NCBI RefSeq assembly: GCF_900696085.1
Contig: NZ_CAADFC020000033.1
Coordinates: forward strand, 248,001 to 312,000
Length of the DNA: 64,000 nucleotides
Direction: 5' to 3'
Source: Bradyrhizobium ivorense
GTDB lineage: Bacteria > Pseudomonadota > Alphaproteobacteria > Rhizobiales > Xanthobacteraceae
Shown here: positions 25,262 to 34,168 of the stretch, piece after piece
Layout of the letters: every line of letters begins with the position of its first letter
Position numbering within the stretch: position 1 is the stretch's first letter
Program-made: the position numbers and the translations under genes
Notes under the pieces: generated by a model
The model's input: the letters and a program-made list of their open reading frames with translations, nothing else
What the model was told of the DNA's origin: nothing
Database searches by the model: none

Positions 25262-26905
25262 TCACGCATACTCCGGCAATTTCGCCGCGGCTTCCGGCGT
25301 CTTGCCGCGGATCATGTCGGAGGCCTTGTCGGCGATCATCAGCGTGGACGCGTTGAGGTTGGCCGAGATCATTCGCGGCATGATCGAGGCGTCGATCACG
25401 CGCAGGCCTTCCATGCCGTGAACCCGAAGCTGGTCGTCGACCACGGACCACGGTGCATCCGCCGGACCCATCCGGCAGGTGCAGCCGGGATGGAAGGTGG
25501 TGGTGCCGCGCTCCGTTGCGGCGGCGAGCAGCTCGTCGTCGCTCTGCACCTTCGGGCCGGGAAAATCCTCGTAAGCGTAATACGGCTTGAGCGGCTCGGA
25601 GGCGAGCAGCCGGCGCGCCAGCTTCATGCCGGCGACGACGACGCGGCGGTCGAGTTCTTCGGCGAGATAATTGGTCTGGATGATCGGTGGCGCAAACGGA
25701 TCGGCGGAGCGAATCCGAACATAGCCGCGGCTCTCCGGCCGCTGCTGCCATGACGCCACCGTCATGCCGGGCTCGTCCTCGAGCTGGCCCTGCACGCCCT
25801 CCTTGTAGCTCGCCGGCGTGAAGGTGAGCTGCAGATCCGAGCTCTCGGTGGTCTCGCCGGAATGCCAGAAGCAGTACACCATGGTCGGCGACAGCGACAG
25901 CAGGCCGCGCCGCGTCGTCGCCCATTTCAGCGCCTCGACCCACAGGCTGAGGCCGCGGCGCAGCTCGTTGATGGTCCGGATGTTCTTGACCCGCGCCACC
26001 GAACGCGGCGCGTAGTGATCCTGCAGGCCCTCGCCGACACCGGGCAGCGCGTGAACCACCTCGATGCCGTGGGTCTTCAACAGCTCGGGCGCGCCGACGC
26101 CCGAGAGCTGCAGCAGCTGCGGCGAGTTGTAGGCGCCGCCGGACAGGATGACTTCCTTGTTGGCGCGGATCTCCAAGGGATCGCCGTACTTGCCGCCGCG
26201 ATTGTAGCGCACGCCGACTGCGCGCTTGCCCTCGAAGATGATGCCGGTGACATGCGCATGGGTGCGCACATCGACGTTCGGCCGCCGGTTGGCCGGATGC
26301 AGGAAGGCGGTGGCGGCGCTGACCCTGCGGCCGTTCTGGATGGTGCGCTGGCAGTACGACACGCCCTCCTGGATCTGGCCGTTGTAATCAGGGTTGCGCG
26401 GAATGCCGAGGCTGACCGCGCCCGCCATGAAGGCCTCGCAGAGCGGGTCCTGCCAATCCATCGTGGTGACGGTGAGATTGCCGTCGCGGCCGCGGTAGGT
26501 GTCGTCGCCCTCGCCGATCCGCTTCTCCATGCGCCGGAAGTACGGCAGCACGTCGGGATAGCCCCAGCCGCGATTGCCGAGCTGCGCCCAGGTGTCGAAA
26601 TCCTGGCGCTGGCCGCGGTTGTAGATGTGGCCGTTGATCGAGGACGAGCCGCCGAGCGTCTTGCCGCGCGGCGCATAGATGCTGCGCCCGCCGGTGTAGG
26701 GACCCACCTCCTGCTGGTAGGCCCAGTTCACGCTCTTCATATGGAAGGTCTTGATGAACCCGGCCGGCAGATGGATGTAGGGATGCCAGTCGCTCGGCCC
26801 CGCCTCCAGCACGCACACGCGGGTCGTGCGGTCTTCACTCAAGCGGTTGGTCAGCACGCTCCCGGCGGAGCCTGCGCCGATGATCACATAATCGAAGGTT
26901 TCCAT
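25262..26905 (-). CDS. GMC-family choline dehydrogenase-like oxidoreductase
   Basis: The 547-residue protein has the N-terminal FAD motif VIIGAGSAGSVLTNRLSE, GMC signature 1 (PRGKTLGGSSSINGHIYNRG) and signature 2 (GGAYNSPQLLQLSGVG). The catalytic His is in FHPGCTCRMG, with the second catalytic position an Asn in SANLNASTLMIA, as in alcohol- and choline-type members. It oxidises a primary alcohol with FAD, passing electrons to the respiratory chain. Closeness to BetA does not prove choline as substrate because no betaine genes are nearby. GNAT and SMP-30-like genes lie upstream on the same strand. Confidence 0.9.
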   Translation of the reverse strand: METFDYVIIGAGSAGSVLTNRLSEDRTTRVCVLEAGPSDWHPYIHLPAGFIKTFHMKSVNWAYQQEVGPYTGGRSIYAPRGKTLGGSSSINGHIYNRGQRQDFDTWAQLGNRGWGYPDVLPYFRRMEKRIGEGDDTYRGRDGNLTVTTMDWQDPLCEAFMAGAVSLGIPRNPDYNGQIQEGVSYCQRTIQNGRRVSAATAFLHPANRRPNVDVRTHAHVTGIIFEGKRAVGVRYNRGGKYGDPLEIRANKEVILSGGAYNSPQLLQLSGVGAPELLKTHGIEVVHALPGVGEGLQDHYAPRSVARVKNIRTINELRRGLSLWVEALKWATTRRGLLSLSPTMVYCFWHSGETTESSDLQLTFTPASYKEGVQGQLEDEPGMTVASWQQRPESRGYVRIRSADPFAPPIIQTNYLAEELDRRVVVAGMKLARRLLASEPLKPYYAYEDFPGPKVQSDDELLAAATERGTTTFHPGCTCRMGPADAPWSVVDDQLRVHGMEGLRVIDASIMPRMISANLNASTLMIADKASDMIRGKTPEAAAKLPEYA

Positions 26906-26930
26906 CGTTCCGTTTCTGGCGCCGACTCCG

Positions 26931-27524
26931 TCAGCGCGGTTTATCGTTGAGCTGATAGGTGAGATGCGCCTTCACCGTCGGCCATTCGCTGGCAATGATG
27001 CTGTAAACCACGGTGTCGCGCAACGTGCCGTTGGGCGCGATCTGGTGACTGCGCAGGATGCCGTCCTGCTTGGCGCCGAGACGCTCGATGCCGCGACGGC
27101 TCTGGTGATTGAAGAAGTGGGTGCGGAACTCGACCGCGATGCAATCGAGCTTTTCGAACGCGTGGGCCAGCAGCAGCAGTTTGCACTGCGTATTGACCGC
27201 GCTGCGCTGCACACGCTTGGCGTACCAGGTCGAGCCGATCTCGACACGGCGGTTCGGCGTGTCGACATTCATGTAGGTGGTCATGCCGGCGATCTTGCCG
27301 TCGGCGTCGAACACCGTGAACGGCAGCATCGACCCGGCGGCCTGCAGGCCGAGCCTGCGGTCGATCTCTTTCGTCATGTTCTCCGGCTGCGGGATCGCCG
27401 TGTACCAGAGATTCGAGAGCTGGCCGTCCTTCACCGCCTCAGTCAGCCCGGCGAGGTGATCGTGCGACAGCGGTTCGAGCCGCGCATGTGCGCCGCACAG
27501 GGTGACCGGTTCAAGCCAGGGCAT
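26931..27524 (-). CDS. GNAT-family N-acetyltransferase
   Basis: Start ATG 27524 is preceded by GGAGGGAGG. The 197-residue protein (MPWLEPVTLCGAHARLEPLS) resembles RimJ/RimL-type acetyltransferases. A beta bulge and acetyl-CoA region are visible (VEIGSTWYAKRVQRSAVNTQCKLLLLAHAFEKLDC), followed by FRTHFFNHQSRRGIERLGAKQDGILRSHQI. It would transfer an acetyl group from acetyl-CoA to an amine in the cytosol; the target is unknown. It is 25 bp upstream of the GMC oxidoreductase on the same strand and probably shares a transcript. Confidence 0.88.
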   Translation of the reverse strand: MPWLEPVTLCGAHARLEPLSHDHLAGLTEAVKDGQLSNLWYTAIPQPENMTKEIDRRLGLQAAGSMLPFTVFDADGKIAGMTTYMNVDTPNRRVEIGSTWYAKRVQRSAVNTQCKLLLLAHAFEKLDCIAVEFRTHFFNHQSRRGIERLGAKQDGILRSHQIAPNGTLRDTVVYSIIASEWPTVKAHLTYQLNDKPR

Positions 27525-27544
27525 CTTCGATCCTCCCTCCACCT

Positions 27545-27647
27545 TGTCATTCCGGGGCGATGCGAAGCATCGAACCCGGAATCTCGAGATCCCCGGTGCG
27601 CAATTGCGCACCTGGGGTCTGGTGCTTCGCACCATCCCGGGATGACG
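27545..27647. repeat. Intergenic inverted repeat (GTCATTCCGGGGCG family), copy 3
   Basis: It begins GTCATTCCGGGGCGATGCGA and ends ACCATCCCGGGATGACG, with CCCGGTGCGCAATTGCGCACCTGGGG in the centre. It combines the GTCATTCC family arms with a GTGCGCAATTGCGCAC core like that of 321-461. Confidence 0.75.
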
Positions 27648-27667
27648 ATTGCGCTAACGCGCAATCG

Positions 27668-28594
27668 TCATCGATTCAAAAAATTCAGCGGCAATCCGCC
27701 CCGCGGCCAGTCCATCGCGATCAGCTCGCCCTTGCCTGACAGCGTGATGTAGGCGGTCTTCAGCTCGGGGCCGCCGAAGGCGATGTTGGTGGTGACGCGG
27801 TCGCCGGTCGGCACCTGCTCGACCAGCGTGCCGTCGGGCGCGATCACCGAGATGCAGCCCGAGACCAGCGTCGCGACGCAGACATTGCCGTTCGCTTCGA
27901 CCGCGAGCGAGTCGAACATCTGGTAGCCGCCGAGGCCGGCGATCGGCTTGCCACGCTCGCCGCGATAGATCACCTCGCGCGGCTTGATCGTGCCGGGCTC
28001 GGAAACTTCATAGGCCCACAGCCGTGCAGTCGGCGTCTCCGCGATGTAGACGGTCTTCTCGTCCGGCGACAGGCCGATGCCGTTGGCGGGCAGGATGCCG
28101 TGCACGGCCTCGACGATCTCGCTCATCCCGGGCTTCAGGTAATAGAACGCGCCGACATCCATGTCGCGCGCGCGGCGCTTGCCGAGGTCGGAGAACCACA
28201 GGCCGCCCTGTTTGTCGAACACCAGATCGTTCGGCCCGCGCAGGCCATGCTCGCCGCACTTCGTCACCACGGTCTCGACTTGGCCGGATTGCAGATCGAC
28301 ACGCTGGATCGAGCCGCCGAGATAATCCTCCGGCTGCGGTCCCGGCATGATCATCTTGCCGGCCGGCATCCAGGAGAAGCCGCCATTGTTGCAGATGTAG
28401 ATCTTGCCCTCGGGACCAAGTGCCGCACCGTTCGGGCCGCCCGGCACTTTCGCGACAATCTCTTTGCGCCCGTCGGGATAGACCCGTGTCAGCCGCTGGC
28501 CGCGGATTTCCACCAGCACCACCGAGCCGTCGGGCAGCACGACTGGCCCTTCGGGAAATTCCAGATCGGTGGCGAGAACTCGGATATTGGCCAT
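27668..28594 (-). CDS. SMP-30 / gluconolactonase-like protein
   Basis: Start ATG 28594 is preceded by GGGAGGA; in-frame upstream ATGs at 28612 and 28651 are possible. The 308-residue product is a six-bladed beta-propeller of the SMP-30/LRE family. Visible repeats include LEFPEGPVVLPDGSVVLVEI, GGPNGAALGPEGKIYICNNGG, HGLRGPNDLVFDKQGGLWFSDLG and GIGLSPDEKTVYIAET. Metal ligands of the family lie in these motifs (Glu in EFPEGP, Asn in GPNDLVFD, Asn/Asp in the last). It probably hydrolyses a sugar lactone. No leader peptide is seen. Confidence 0.88.
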   Translation of the reverse strand: MANIRVLATDLEFPEGPVVLPDGSVVLVEIRGQRLTRVYPDGRKEIVAKVPGGPNGAALGPEGKIYICNNGGFSWMPAGKMIMPGPQPEDYLGGSIQRVDLQSGQVETVVTKCGEHGLRGPNDLVFDKQGGLWFSDLGKRRARDMDVGAFYYLKPGMSEIVEAVHGILPANGIGLSPDEKTVYIAETPTARLWAYEVSEPGTIKPREVIYRGERGKPIAGLGGYQMFDSLAVEANGNVCVATLVSGCISVIAPDGTLVEQVPTGDRVTTNIAFGGPELKTAYITLSGKGELIAMDWPRGGLPLNFLNR

Positions 28595-28783
28595 GGCATC
28601 CTCCCGGCTCATTGGCTGCCGGCGGATTTTATGACGGTCCCGCGCGCGCAACGTTGTCGTTTCGGCCTGTTATGGCAAAGCGGGTTTGGCTTGCCAAGCA
28701 AGGCGCCCGCAAGGCTGCCCGGCGTTCAGGTGGGCCGAGCTATGGCCTCAATATTGGTGTCGTCCCTGCGAAGCTATCAGACC

Positions 28784-28938
28784 CGTCATCCTGAGGTGCG
28801 AGCCTCTTCGGCGAGCCTCGAAGGATCGACGGCCACCAGCCGGGCCGATTCATCCTTCGAGGCTCGCCCAGCGGCGCAATTGCGCCGCAAGGCTCGCACC
28901 TCCAGCGACAAAGGCGTAGCCTTTGCACGGGGATGACG
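28784..28938. repeat. Intergenic inverted repeat (GTCATCCTGAGGTG family), copy 2
   Basis: Arms include CGTCATCCTGAGGTGCGAGCC, CCTCGAAGGATCGACGG and the facing CATCCTTCGAGGCTCGCC. It is interrupted by a GGCGCAATTGCGCC palindrome. The rest of the gap 28595-29076 shows no gene; a minor GTGGGCACGC..GCCCACC hairpin lies near 29035-29060. Confidence 0.75.
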
Positions 28939-29076
28939 GTGATCGCTTTTGGCGCATCGATCTCCACGTATCGTCCCGGCGAGATTGTTGCGACATCGAG
29001 AGTCATACCACCGTATTCTCGCAACATGATGGTGGGCACGCTGTCGCTTTGCCCACCTACGCCATTGCGCGTCGCC

Positions 29077-29964
29077 TCAGCTCAGCGTGCCGGCGTGCAC
29101 CCACCAGCCGGGCTGGTCGGCGCGGAGCTTTTCGCCGGCGGCGCGGGCGTCGGCATCCGTTGCGAAGATCGCAAAGCAGGTCGCGCCGGAGCCTGACATG
29201 CGCACGAGGCGGACGCCGTTGGCCTGACGCAGCGCGGACAGCACGTCGCTGATCACAGGCTCGACGCGCGCGGCAGGGGTTTCGAGATCGTTGGTGCCGC
29301 TTGCGAGCGCGTCGATCCAGTCGTCGATCGCGCTCGAGGTGTCGGGCCAGGACGGGGCCTGCATCACCACATCGGTGGCGCCGATCAGGAGCTCGCCGTG
29401 ACGCAGGCCGAGCGCATTGAAGACGTCCTTGGTCGCAACCGGCACGCGCGGATTGACCAGCACGCACGGCAGCGTCGGCAGGTCGAGCGGCAGCAGGCTC
29501 TCGCCGACGCCGCTCATGTCGCAGGCGCGCGAGGCGACGCACACCGGCACGTCGGCGCCGGTCTTGAGCGCGACCTCCATGATCCGTTCGTCGTCGAGCG
29601 ACAGCTCGTTGAGCCGTGCCAAAAGCCGCAGCGCGGCCGCGGCATCCGCCGAGCCGCCGCCGATGCCGGCAGCCACCGGCAGCACCTTCTCCAGCGTGAA
29701 GTGGCCGACCTTGAGGTCGGCGACACGCTCGCCGAGCAGGCGCGCGGCCTTGAGCACCAGATTGTCCGAGGTGTCGCCGCAGGCATCCGCCAGCGGCCCG
29801 GACATCGAGAGCGCCAGCACCTCGCCCGGCTCCAAGATCAGGCGATCGGCGCAATCCGCAAACGCGACGACGCTCTCCAGATCGTGCAATCCATCGACGC
29901 GCCGCCCGACCACCTTCAGCGTCAGGTTGACCTTGGCACGCCCCTCTTCAATCAGCGCCGGCAC
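29077..29964 (-). CDS. ispE: 4-diphosphocytidyl-2-C-methyl-D-erythritol kinase
   Basis: The 295-residue protein is a GHMP kinase. It has the N-terminal AKVNLTLKVVGRRVDGLHDLESVV segment, the ATP-binding LPVAAGIGGGSADAAA near 97-112, and the C-terminal RMSGSGATCFAIFA glycine loop. Asp in the active site (TGADVPVC) and Lys (AKVNL) are conserved. It phosphorylates the 2-hydroxyl of CDP-ME in the MEP isoprenoid pathway. In rhizobial genomes it commonly follows the TPR and ETF-QO genes, as here (30191, 32328), but a repeat separates it from the TPR gene. Confidence 0.95.
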   Translation of the reverse strand: MPALIEEGRAKVNLTLKVVGRRVDGLHDLESVVAFADCADRLILEPGEVLALSMSGPLADACGDTSDNLVLKAARLLGERVADLKVGHFTLEKVLPVAAGIGGGSADAAAALRLLARLNELSLDDERIMEVALKTGADVPVCVASRACDMSGVGESLLPLDLPTLPCVLVNPRVPVATKDVFNALGLRHGELLIGATDVVMQAPSWPDTSSAIDDWIDALASGTNDLETPAARVEPVISDVLSALRQANGVRLVRMSGSGATCFAIFATDADARAAGEKLRADQPGWWVHAGTLS

Positions 29965-30060
29965 GGCGAATAGCCCCTAAAAAACAAACATCGTGAAGCG
30001 ATTAGCGTAAATCGCACCACGATCCTATCCCTTTGTTGGCGCAGAAATTCCGGCACCACT

Positions 30061-30150
30061 CGTCATGCCCGGGCTTGACCCGGGCATCCATCGCCCGAAA
30101 GGGCATCTCGCGAAGGGGGATGGATGGCCGGGTCAAGCCCGGCCATGACG
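30061..30150. repeat. Intergenic inverted repeat (CGTCATGCCCGGGC family)
   Basis: CGTCATGCCCGGGCTTGACC and GGTCAAGCCCGGCCATGACG pair over about 20 bp, with inner ATCCATCGCCC. It sits between ispE and the TPR gene. Confidence 0.8.
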
Positions 30151-30190
30151 ATCTCATTCTGCGGAAGGCCTTGGCCCATCTAGCGAGACG

Positions 30191-31981
30191 CTAACCGCCC
30201 TTGCCGCCGTCGTCCTTCTTCTTGTCGTTGGCGGCGGCAGCCGGCGAGGCATCTTCGGGCAGGCCGTTGTCGATCTTGGCCTGGATCTTCGGGAGCTCGT
30301 CCGGCTCCGGCTTGAGGTCGCGGGCATGCGCCCACTGGAACTTGGCCTCCAGCGTGCGGCCGATGCGCCAATAGGCATCGCCGAGATGGTCGTTGATGGT
30401 CGGATCTTCCGGCTTCAGGTCGATGGCGCGCTCGAGGTTCTTCACCGCTTCCTCGAAATTGCCGATCCGGTAGTAGGCCCAGCCCAGCGAATCCACGATG
30501 TAACCGTCGTCGGGGCGCTGCTCGACGGCACGCTTGATCATCTTCATGCCTTCGTCGAGGTTGATGCCCTGGTCGATCCAGGAATAGCCGAGATAGTTCA
30601 GCACATGCGGCTGCTCGGGCTGCAGCTCTAGCGCCTTGCGCATGTCGGTCTCGGCCTTGTTCCACTGCTTGGAGCGCTCCTCGCAGATGCCGCGATAGTA
30701 GTAGGTGACCCAGGCATTCTTGTCGCCGCCGGCCGGCAGCGCATCGATCGCCTGCGAATAGGTCATCGCGCAGTCGCCGAACTTCTTGCGGCCGCGCTCG
30801 ATGTTGCCGAGCGCCAGGATCGCCTCGATGTCCTTCGGGTATTCCGTCGCGACGTCCTTGAGGATCTTGATCGCCTCGTCGCTGCGGTCGGCGGCATCGA
30901 GATTGGTCGCGAGCTGGATCTGGGCGTTGCGCTTCAGCGGCGAGGACGCCGGCATCCGCTCATAGATCTTGATCGCCATCTGCGGCTTCTTCACCGATTC
31001 ATAGAGATCGGCGAGCGAGAGCAGCGCCATCGGATGGCTCGGCTGCAGATAGAGCGCCAGCTGCAGATAGACCAGCGCGAGGTCCTCGCCGCCGCGGCGG
31101 GTCAAGGTCGCGCCGATGCCGTAGAGCGCCTCGGCGGCGCCGGCCTGCGGACTATCGACCAGCGGCGGCAGCTTCTTGCCGGCCTTGGTCTCCTTGATGC
31201 CGTCAAGCACCAGCGGGTGGCGCGGCAGCTTCTTGTCGAAGGCTTCATACAGCGCGGTGGCGGAGGCGGCATCCTTGTTGCGCGAGGTCCAGCGCGCATA
31301 TTCATCGACCGTGCGCAGCGCCGAATCGTCCAGCTTGTAGGTGCGCTCGAGCCGGGTGCCGGCGTCCTTCTCCTTGCCGGCGAGCTCGTAGATCATGCCG
31401 GCATGCAGGTCCTTGAAGATCGGATACCAGTCCGGCCCGGTCAGCTTGTCGATTCCGGCGATCGCGGCCTTGGAGTCGCCGGCGCCATAGGCCGCCCAGG
31501 ACGACAGCAGGGTGGCGACGAGGTCGGTGATCGGGCCGCGGATCGACTGGTTGATGTTGGTCTGCGCGGCGGCGTACTTCTTCAGCTTGAGGTCGCGCAC
31601 GCCGACCACGAGGCGGGCGACGCGGTTGGCCTTGTCCTGGGTCAGGATGCGGTCGGCGAGCTTGACCGCCTCGTCGATGTCGCCGTCGGCGAGCGAGGAG
31701 ATGAAGGCGCGGTCGAGCAGCTCGGAGTTCTTCGGATCGGTGCGCAGCGCCGAGCGGTAGAACGCCGCGGCCGAGGCCGCATCGCGCTCGACGCTGGCAT
31801 GGCGGGCGGCCAGATAGCTGCCGGCGGTGGTCAGCGATTTCAAATCGTTCTTGGTCGGGAATTGCGCCGTGTTGTCGGCGGGATGGTCGGGCGTCTGCGC
31901 CGCCAGCTGCGCCGGCGCGGCGAGCGCGGCTGCGGCGAGTGCGGCAATGGTCAGGCGGTTGAAACGGGTGAACAGCATCAC
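30191..31981 (-). CDS. Secreted tetratricopeptide repeat protein
   Basis: The 596-residue protein has a signal peptide (LTIAALAAAALAAPAQLAAQ). It then has a superhelix of TPR units throughout, for example AAAFYRSALRTDPKNSELLDRAF, ALVYLQLALYLQPSHPMALLSLADLYES and AETDMRKALELQPEQPHVLNYLGYSWIDQG, the last of several C-terminal repeats. The end is Lys/Asp-rich. TPR arrays bind partner proteins; here a periplasmic scaffold is likely. It lies between ispE and the ETF-QO gene, both on the same strand, with a 346-bp gap upstream. Partner unknown. Confidence 0.9.
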   Translation of the reverse strand: MMLFTRFNRLTIAALAAAALAAPAQLAAQTPDHPADNTAQFPTKNDLKSLTTAGSYLAARHASVERDAASAAAFYRSALRTDPKNSELLDRAFISSLADGDIDEAVKLADRILTQDKANRVARLVVGVRDLKLKKYAAAQTNINQSIRGPITDLVATLLSSWAAYGAGDSKAAIAGIDKLTGPDWYPIFKDLHAGMIYELAGKEKDAGTRLERTYKLDDSALRTVDEYARWTSRNKDAASATALYEAFDKKLPRHPLVLDGIKETKAGKKLPPLVDSPQAGAAEALYGIGATLTRRGGEDLALVYLQLALYLQPSHPMALLSLADLYESVKKPQMAIKIYERMPASSPLKRNAQIQLATNLDAADRSDEAIKILKDVATEYPKDIEAILALGNIERGRKKFGDCAMTYSQAIDALPAGGDKNAWVTYYYRGICEERSKQWNKAETDMRKALELQPEQPHVLNYLGYSWIDQGINLDEGMKMIKRAVEQRPDDGYIVDSLGWAYYRIGNFEEAVKNLERAIDLKPEDPTINDHLGDAYWRIGRTLEAKFQWAHARDLKPEPDELPKIQAKIDNGLPEDASPAAAANDKKKDDGGKGG

Positions 31982-32327
31982 GGTCGCCTTGCTCCAGGAA
32001 TTTACGGCCAGATCCTTACAAGATCTCGCTTGCGATCAGCTTCAAAATGCGACCCAAGCGGCGGCATCACGGCCGCCGACAATGCCGCTTTTGGCGTTCA
32101 ACCGCAAGGATAGGCATGACGAATCAATCGGCAGATTAGGCCCTTAGGGCCGCCGATCCAGCCAGCCTGCTCCGCAAGACGCTTCTAGTGTGGCGGTATC
32201 GTGGCCGGCGCGCGCACAAAACGCGTTGAGACACAGAAGGATGCCCTGGAAACAGTTCCGCCTCCGCTCGCAAGCGGAGAAGCGGGGGTGGTCAGGAGCG
32301 CGTGCCCTCACGCAATTGTGGTCAGGC
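31982..32327. other. Gene-free region between TPR and ETF-QO genes
   Basis: I find no convincing gene. A CTCCGC / GCGGAG hairpin at 32262-32279 lies about 50 bp downstream of the ETF-QO stop, without a T-tract. The region must also hold the promoter of the TPR gene. Confidence 0.4.
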
Positions 32328-33983
32328 TTACATCGCCTCGTAGTTCGGGCCGCCGCCGCCTTCCGGAGGAACCCAGGTGATGTTGCCGTTGGGGTCCTTC
32401 ACGTCGCAGGTTTTGCAGTGGACGCAGTTCTGGGCGTTGATCTGGAAGCGCGGGCCCGAGCTCTCCTCGACCCATTCATAGACGCCGGCCGGGCAATAGC
32501 GGTTGGAGGGACCGGCGAACACGTCGTGCTCGGAGGTCTTCTGCAGGTTCATGTCGGCGACCTTGAGATGGACCGGCTGGTCCTCCTCATGGTTGGTGTT
32601 CGACAGAAACACCGACGACAGCTTGTCGAACGTGATCTTGCCGTCCGGCTTCGGATAGGCAATCGGCTGGTGCTGCGTGGCGGGATCCAGCGTCTTGCGG
32701 TCGGGCTTGGCGTGCGACTGGGTGCCGAACAGCGAGAAGCCGAGCGTGTTGCACCACATGTCGAAGCCGGAGAACAGCGTTCCGAGGAGATTGCCGAACT
32801 TCGACAGCAACGGCTTGGCATTGCGGACCTTGAACAGGTCCTTGCCGATTGCCGAGGAGCGCCAGGCATTCTCGTACTCGACGAGCTCGTCATTGGCGCG
32901 GCCGGCGCCGAGCGCTGAGGCGACATGCTCGGCCGCGAGCATGCCGGAGCCCATCGCGTTGTGGACGCCCTTGATGCGCGGCACGTTGACGAAGCCGGCG
33001 GCGCAGCCGATCAGCGCGCCGCCCGGGAACGACAGCCGCGGCACCGACTGGTAGCCGCCCTCGGTGATGGCGCGCGCGCCATAAGCGAGACGCTTGCCGC
33101 CCTCGAACAGCTCGCGGATGTCGGGATGCGTCTTGATGCGCTGGAATTCGTCGAACGGCGACAGATACGGATCGTTGTAGTTCAGATGCACGACGAAGCC
33201 GACCGCGACGCGGTTGTCGTCGTAGTGATAGAGGAACGAGCCGCCGCCGGTCTTGTCGTTCAGCGGCCATCCGAGCGTGTGCTGCACCCGCCCCTTCTTG
33301 TGCTTCGCCGGGTCGATCTGCCAGACCTCCTTGAGCCCGATGCCGAACTTCGGCGGCTCGGAGTTGGCGTCGAGGTTGTATTTCGCGATCAGTTGCTTGG
33401 ACAGCGAGCCACGCGCGCCCTCGGCGAACAGCGTGTACTTGCCGAGCAGCTCCATGCCGCGGGTGTAGGAATCCTTGTGGCTGCCGTCCTTGGCGATGCC
33501 CATGTCGCCGGTGGCGATGCCGCGCACCGCGCCCTTGTCGTCATAGAGCACTTCCGCCGCGGCGAAGCCCGGATAGATCTCGACGCCGAGCGCCTCCGCC
33601 TTCGGCGCCAGCCAGCGGCAGACATTGCCGAGCGAGCCGATGTAGCAGTGATGATTGTTCATCAAGGGCGGCATGATGAAGTTCGGAATCCGGAACCAGC
33701 CCTGCGACGTCGCCCAATAGAAGCGGTCGCTGGTCACCTGGGTCTTGAGCGGACAGTCGGCGTCCTCGCGCCAGTCGGGGATCAGTTTGTCGAGCGACAC
33801 CGGATCGATCACCGCACCCGAGAGGATGTGCGCGCCGACCTCGGAGCCCTTCTCCACCACCACGATCGACAGCTCCGGATTGAGCTGCTTGAGCCGGATC
33901 GCGGCCGACAGGCCCGACGGGCCGGCGCCGACGATGACGACGTCGAATTCCATGGATTCGCGCGGAGGAAGTTCTTCACTCAT
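32328..33983 (-). CDS. Electron transfer flavoprotein-ubiquinone oxidoreductase
   Basis: The 551-residue protein matches ETF-QO. It has an FAD motif VIVGAGPSGLSAAIRL (15-30), an internal FAD/quinone domain (GAHILSGAVIDP), the membrane-surface region, and a C-terminal [4Fe-4S] ferredoxin-like domain with CPAGVYEW and CVHCKTCDVKDP supplying the four cysteines. It passes electrons from ETF (fatty acid and amino acid dehydrogenases) to ubiquinone at the inner membrane. Length and domain order are normal. It resembles FixC only in the N-terminal part; the Fe-S domain excludes FixC. No etfAB genes are in view. Confidence 0.96.
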   Translation of the reverse strand: MSEELPPRESMEFDVVIVGAGPSGLSAAIRLKQLNPELSIVVVEKGSEVGAHILSGAVIDPVSLDKLIPDWREDADCPLKTQVTSDRFYWATSQGWFRIPNFIMPPLMNNHHCYIGSLGNVCRWLAPKAEALGVEIYPGFAAAEVLYDDKGAVRGIATGDMGIAKDGSHKDSYTRGMELLGKYTLFAEGARGSLSKQLIAKYNLDANSEPPKFGIGLKEVWQIDPAKHKKGRVQHTLGWPLNDKTGGGSFLYHYDDNRVAVGFVVHLNYNDPYLSPFDEFQRIKTHPDIRELFEGGKRLAYGARAITEGGYQSVPRLSFPGGALIGCAAGFVNVPRIKGVHNAMGSGMLAAEHVASALGAGRANDELVEYENAWRSSAIGKDLFKVRNAKPLLSKFGNLLGTLFSGFDMWCNTLGFSLFGTQSHAKPDRKTLDPATQHQPIAYPKPDGKITFDKLSSVFLSNTNHEEDQPVHLKVADMNLQKTSEHDVFAGPSNRYCPAGVYEWVEESSGPRFQINAQNCVHCKTCDVKDPNGNITWVPPEGGGGPNYEAM

Positions 33984-34102
33984 GATCTGATCTCAGCCCA
34001 TCGAGAACGCTTCTAAGCTTTTCAGGGTCGTTGTTTCCGATTTTTCGGGGAAGGACAACCATGGAATTGCGCTTCCATGGGTCTGCACAGCCCCGATACC
34101 GC

Positions 34103-34156
34103 CCGGCATGATCTTTTCCGAAATCCGGGCTCCATTTTTCTCGTTCATGCTCTAAA
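34103..34156. repeat. Diverged copy of the 1179-1290 palindromic unit
   Basis: GCATGATCTTTTCCGAAATCCGGGCTCCATTTTTCTCGTTCATGCTCT keeps the GCATGATC..CATGCTC arms and the CCG core of the unit, with several changes. It lies just before the uracil-DNA glycosylase start. Confidence 0.55.
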
Positions 34157-34168
34157 TTGCACCCCATC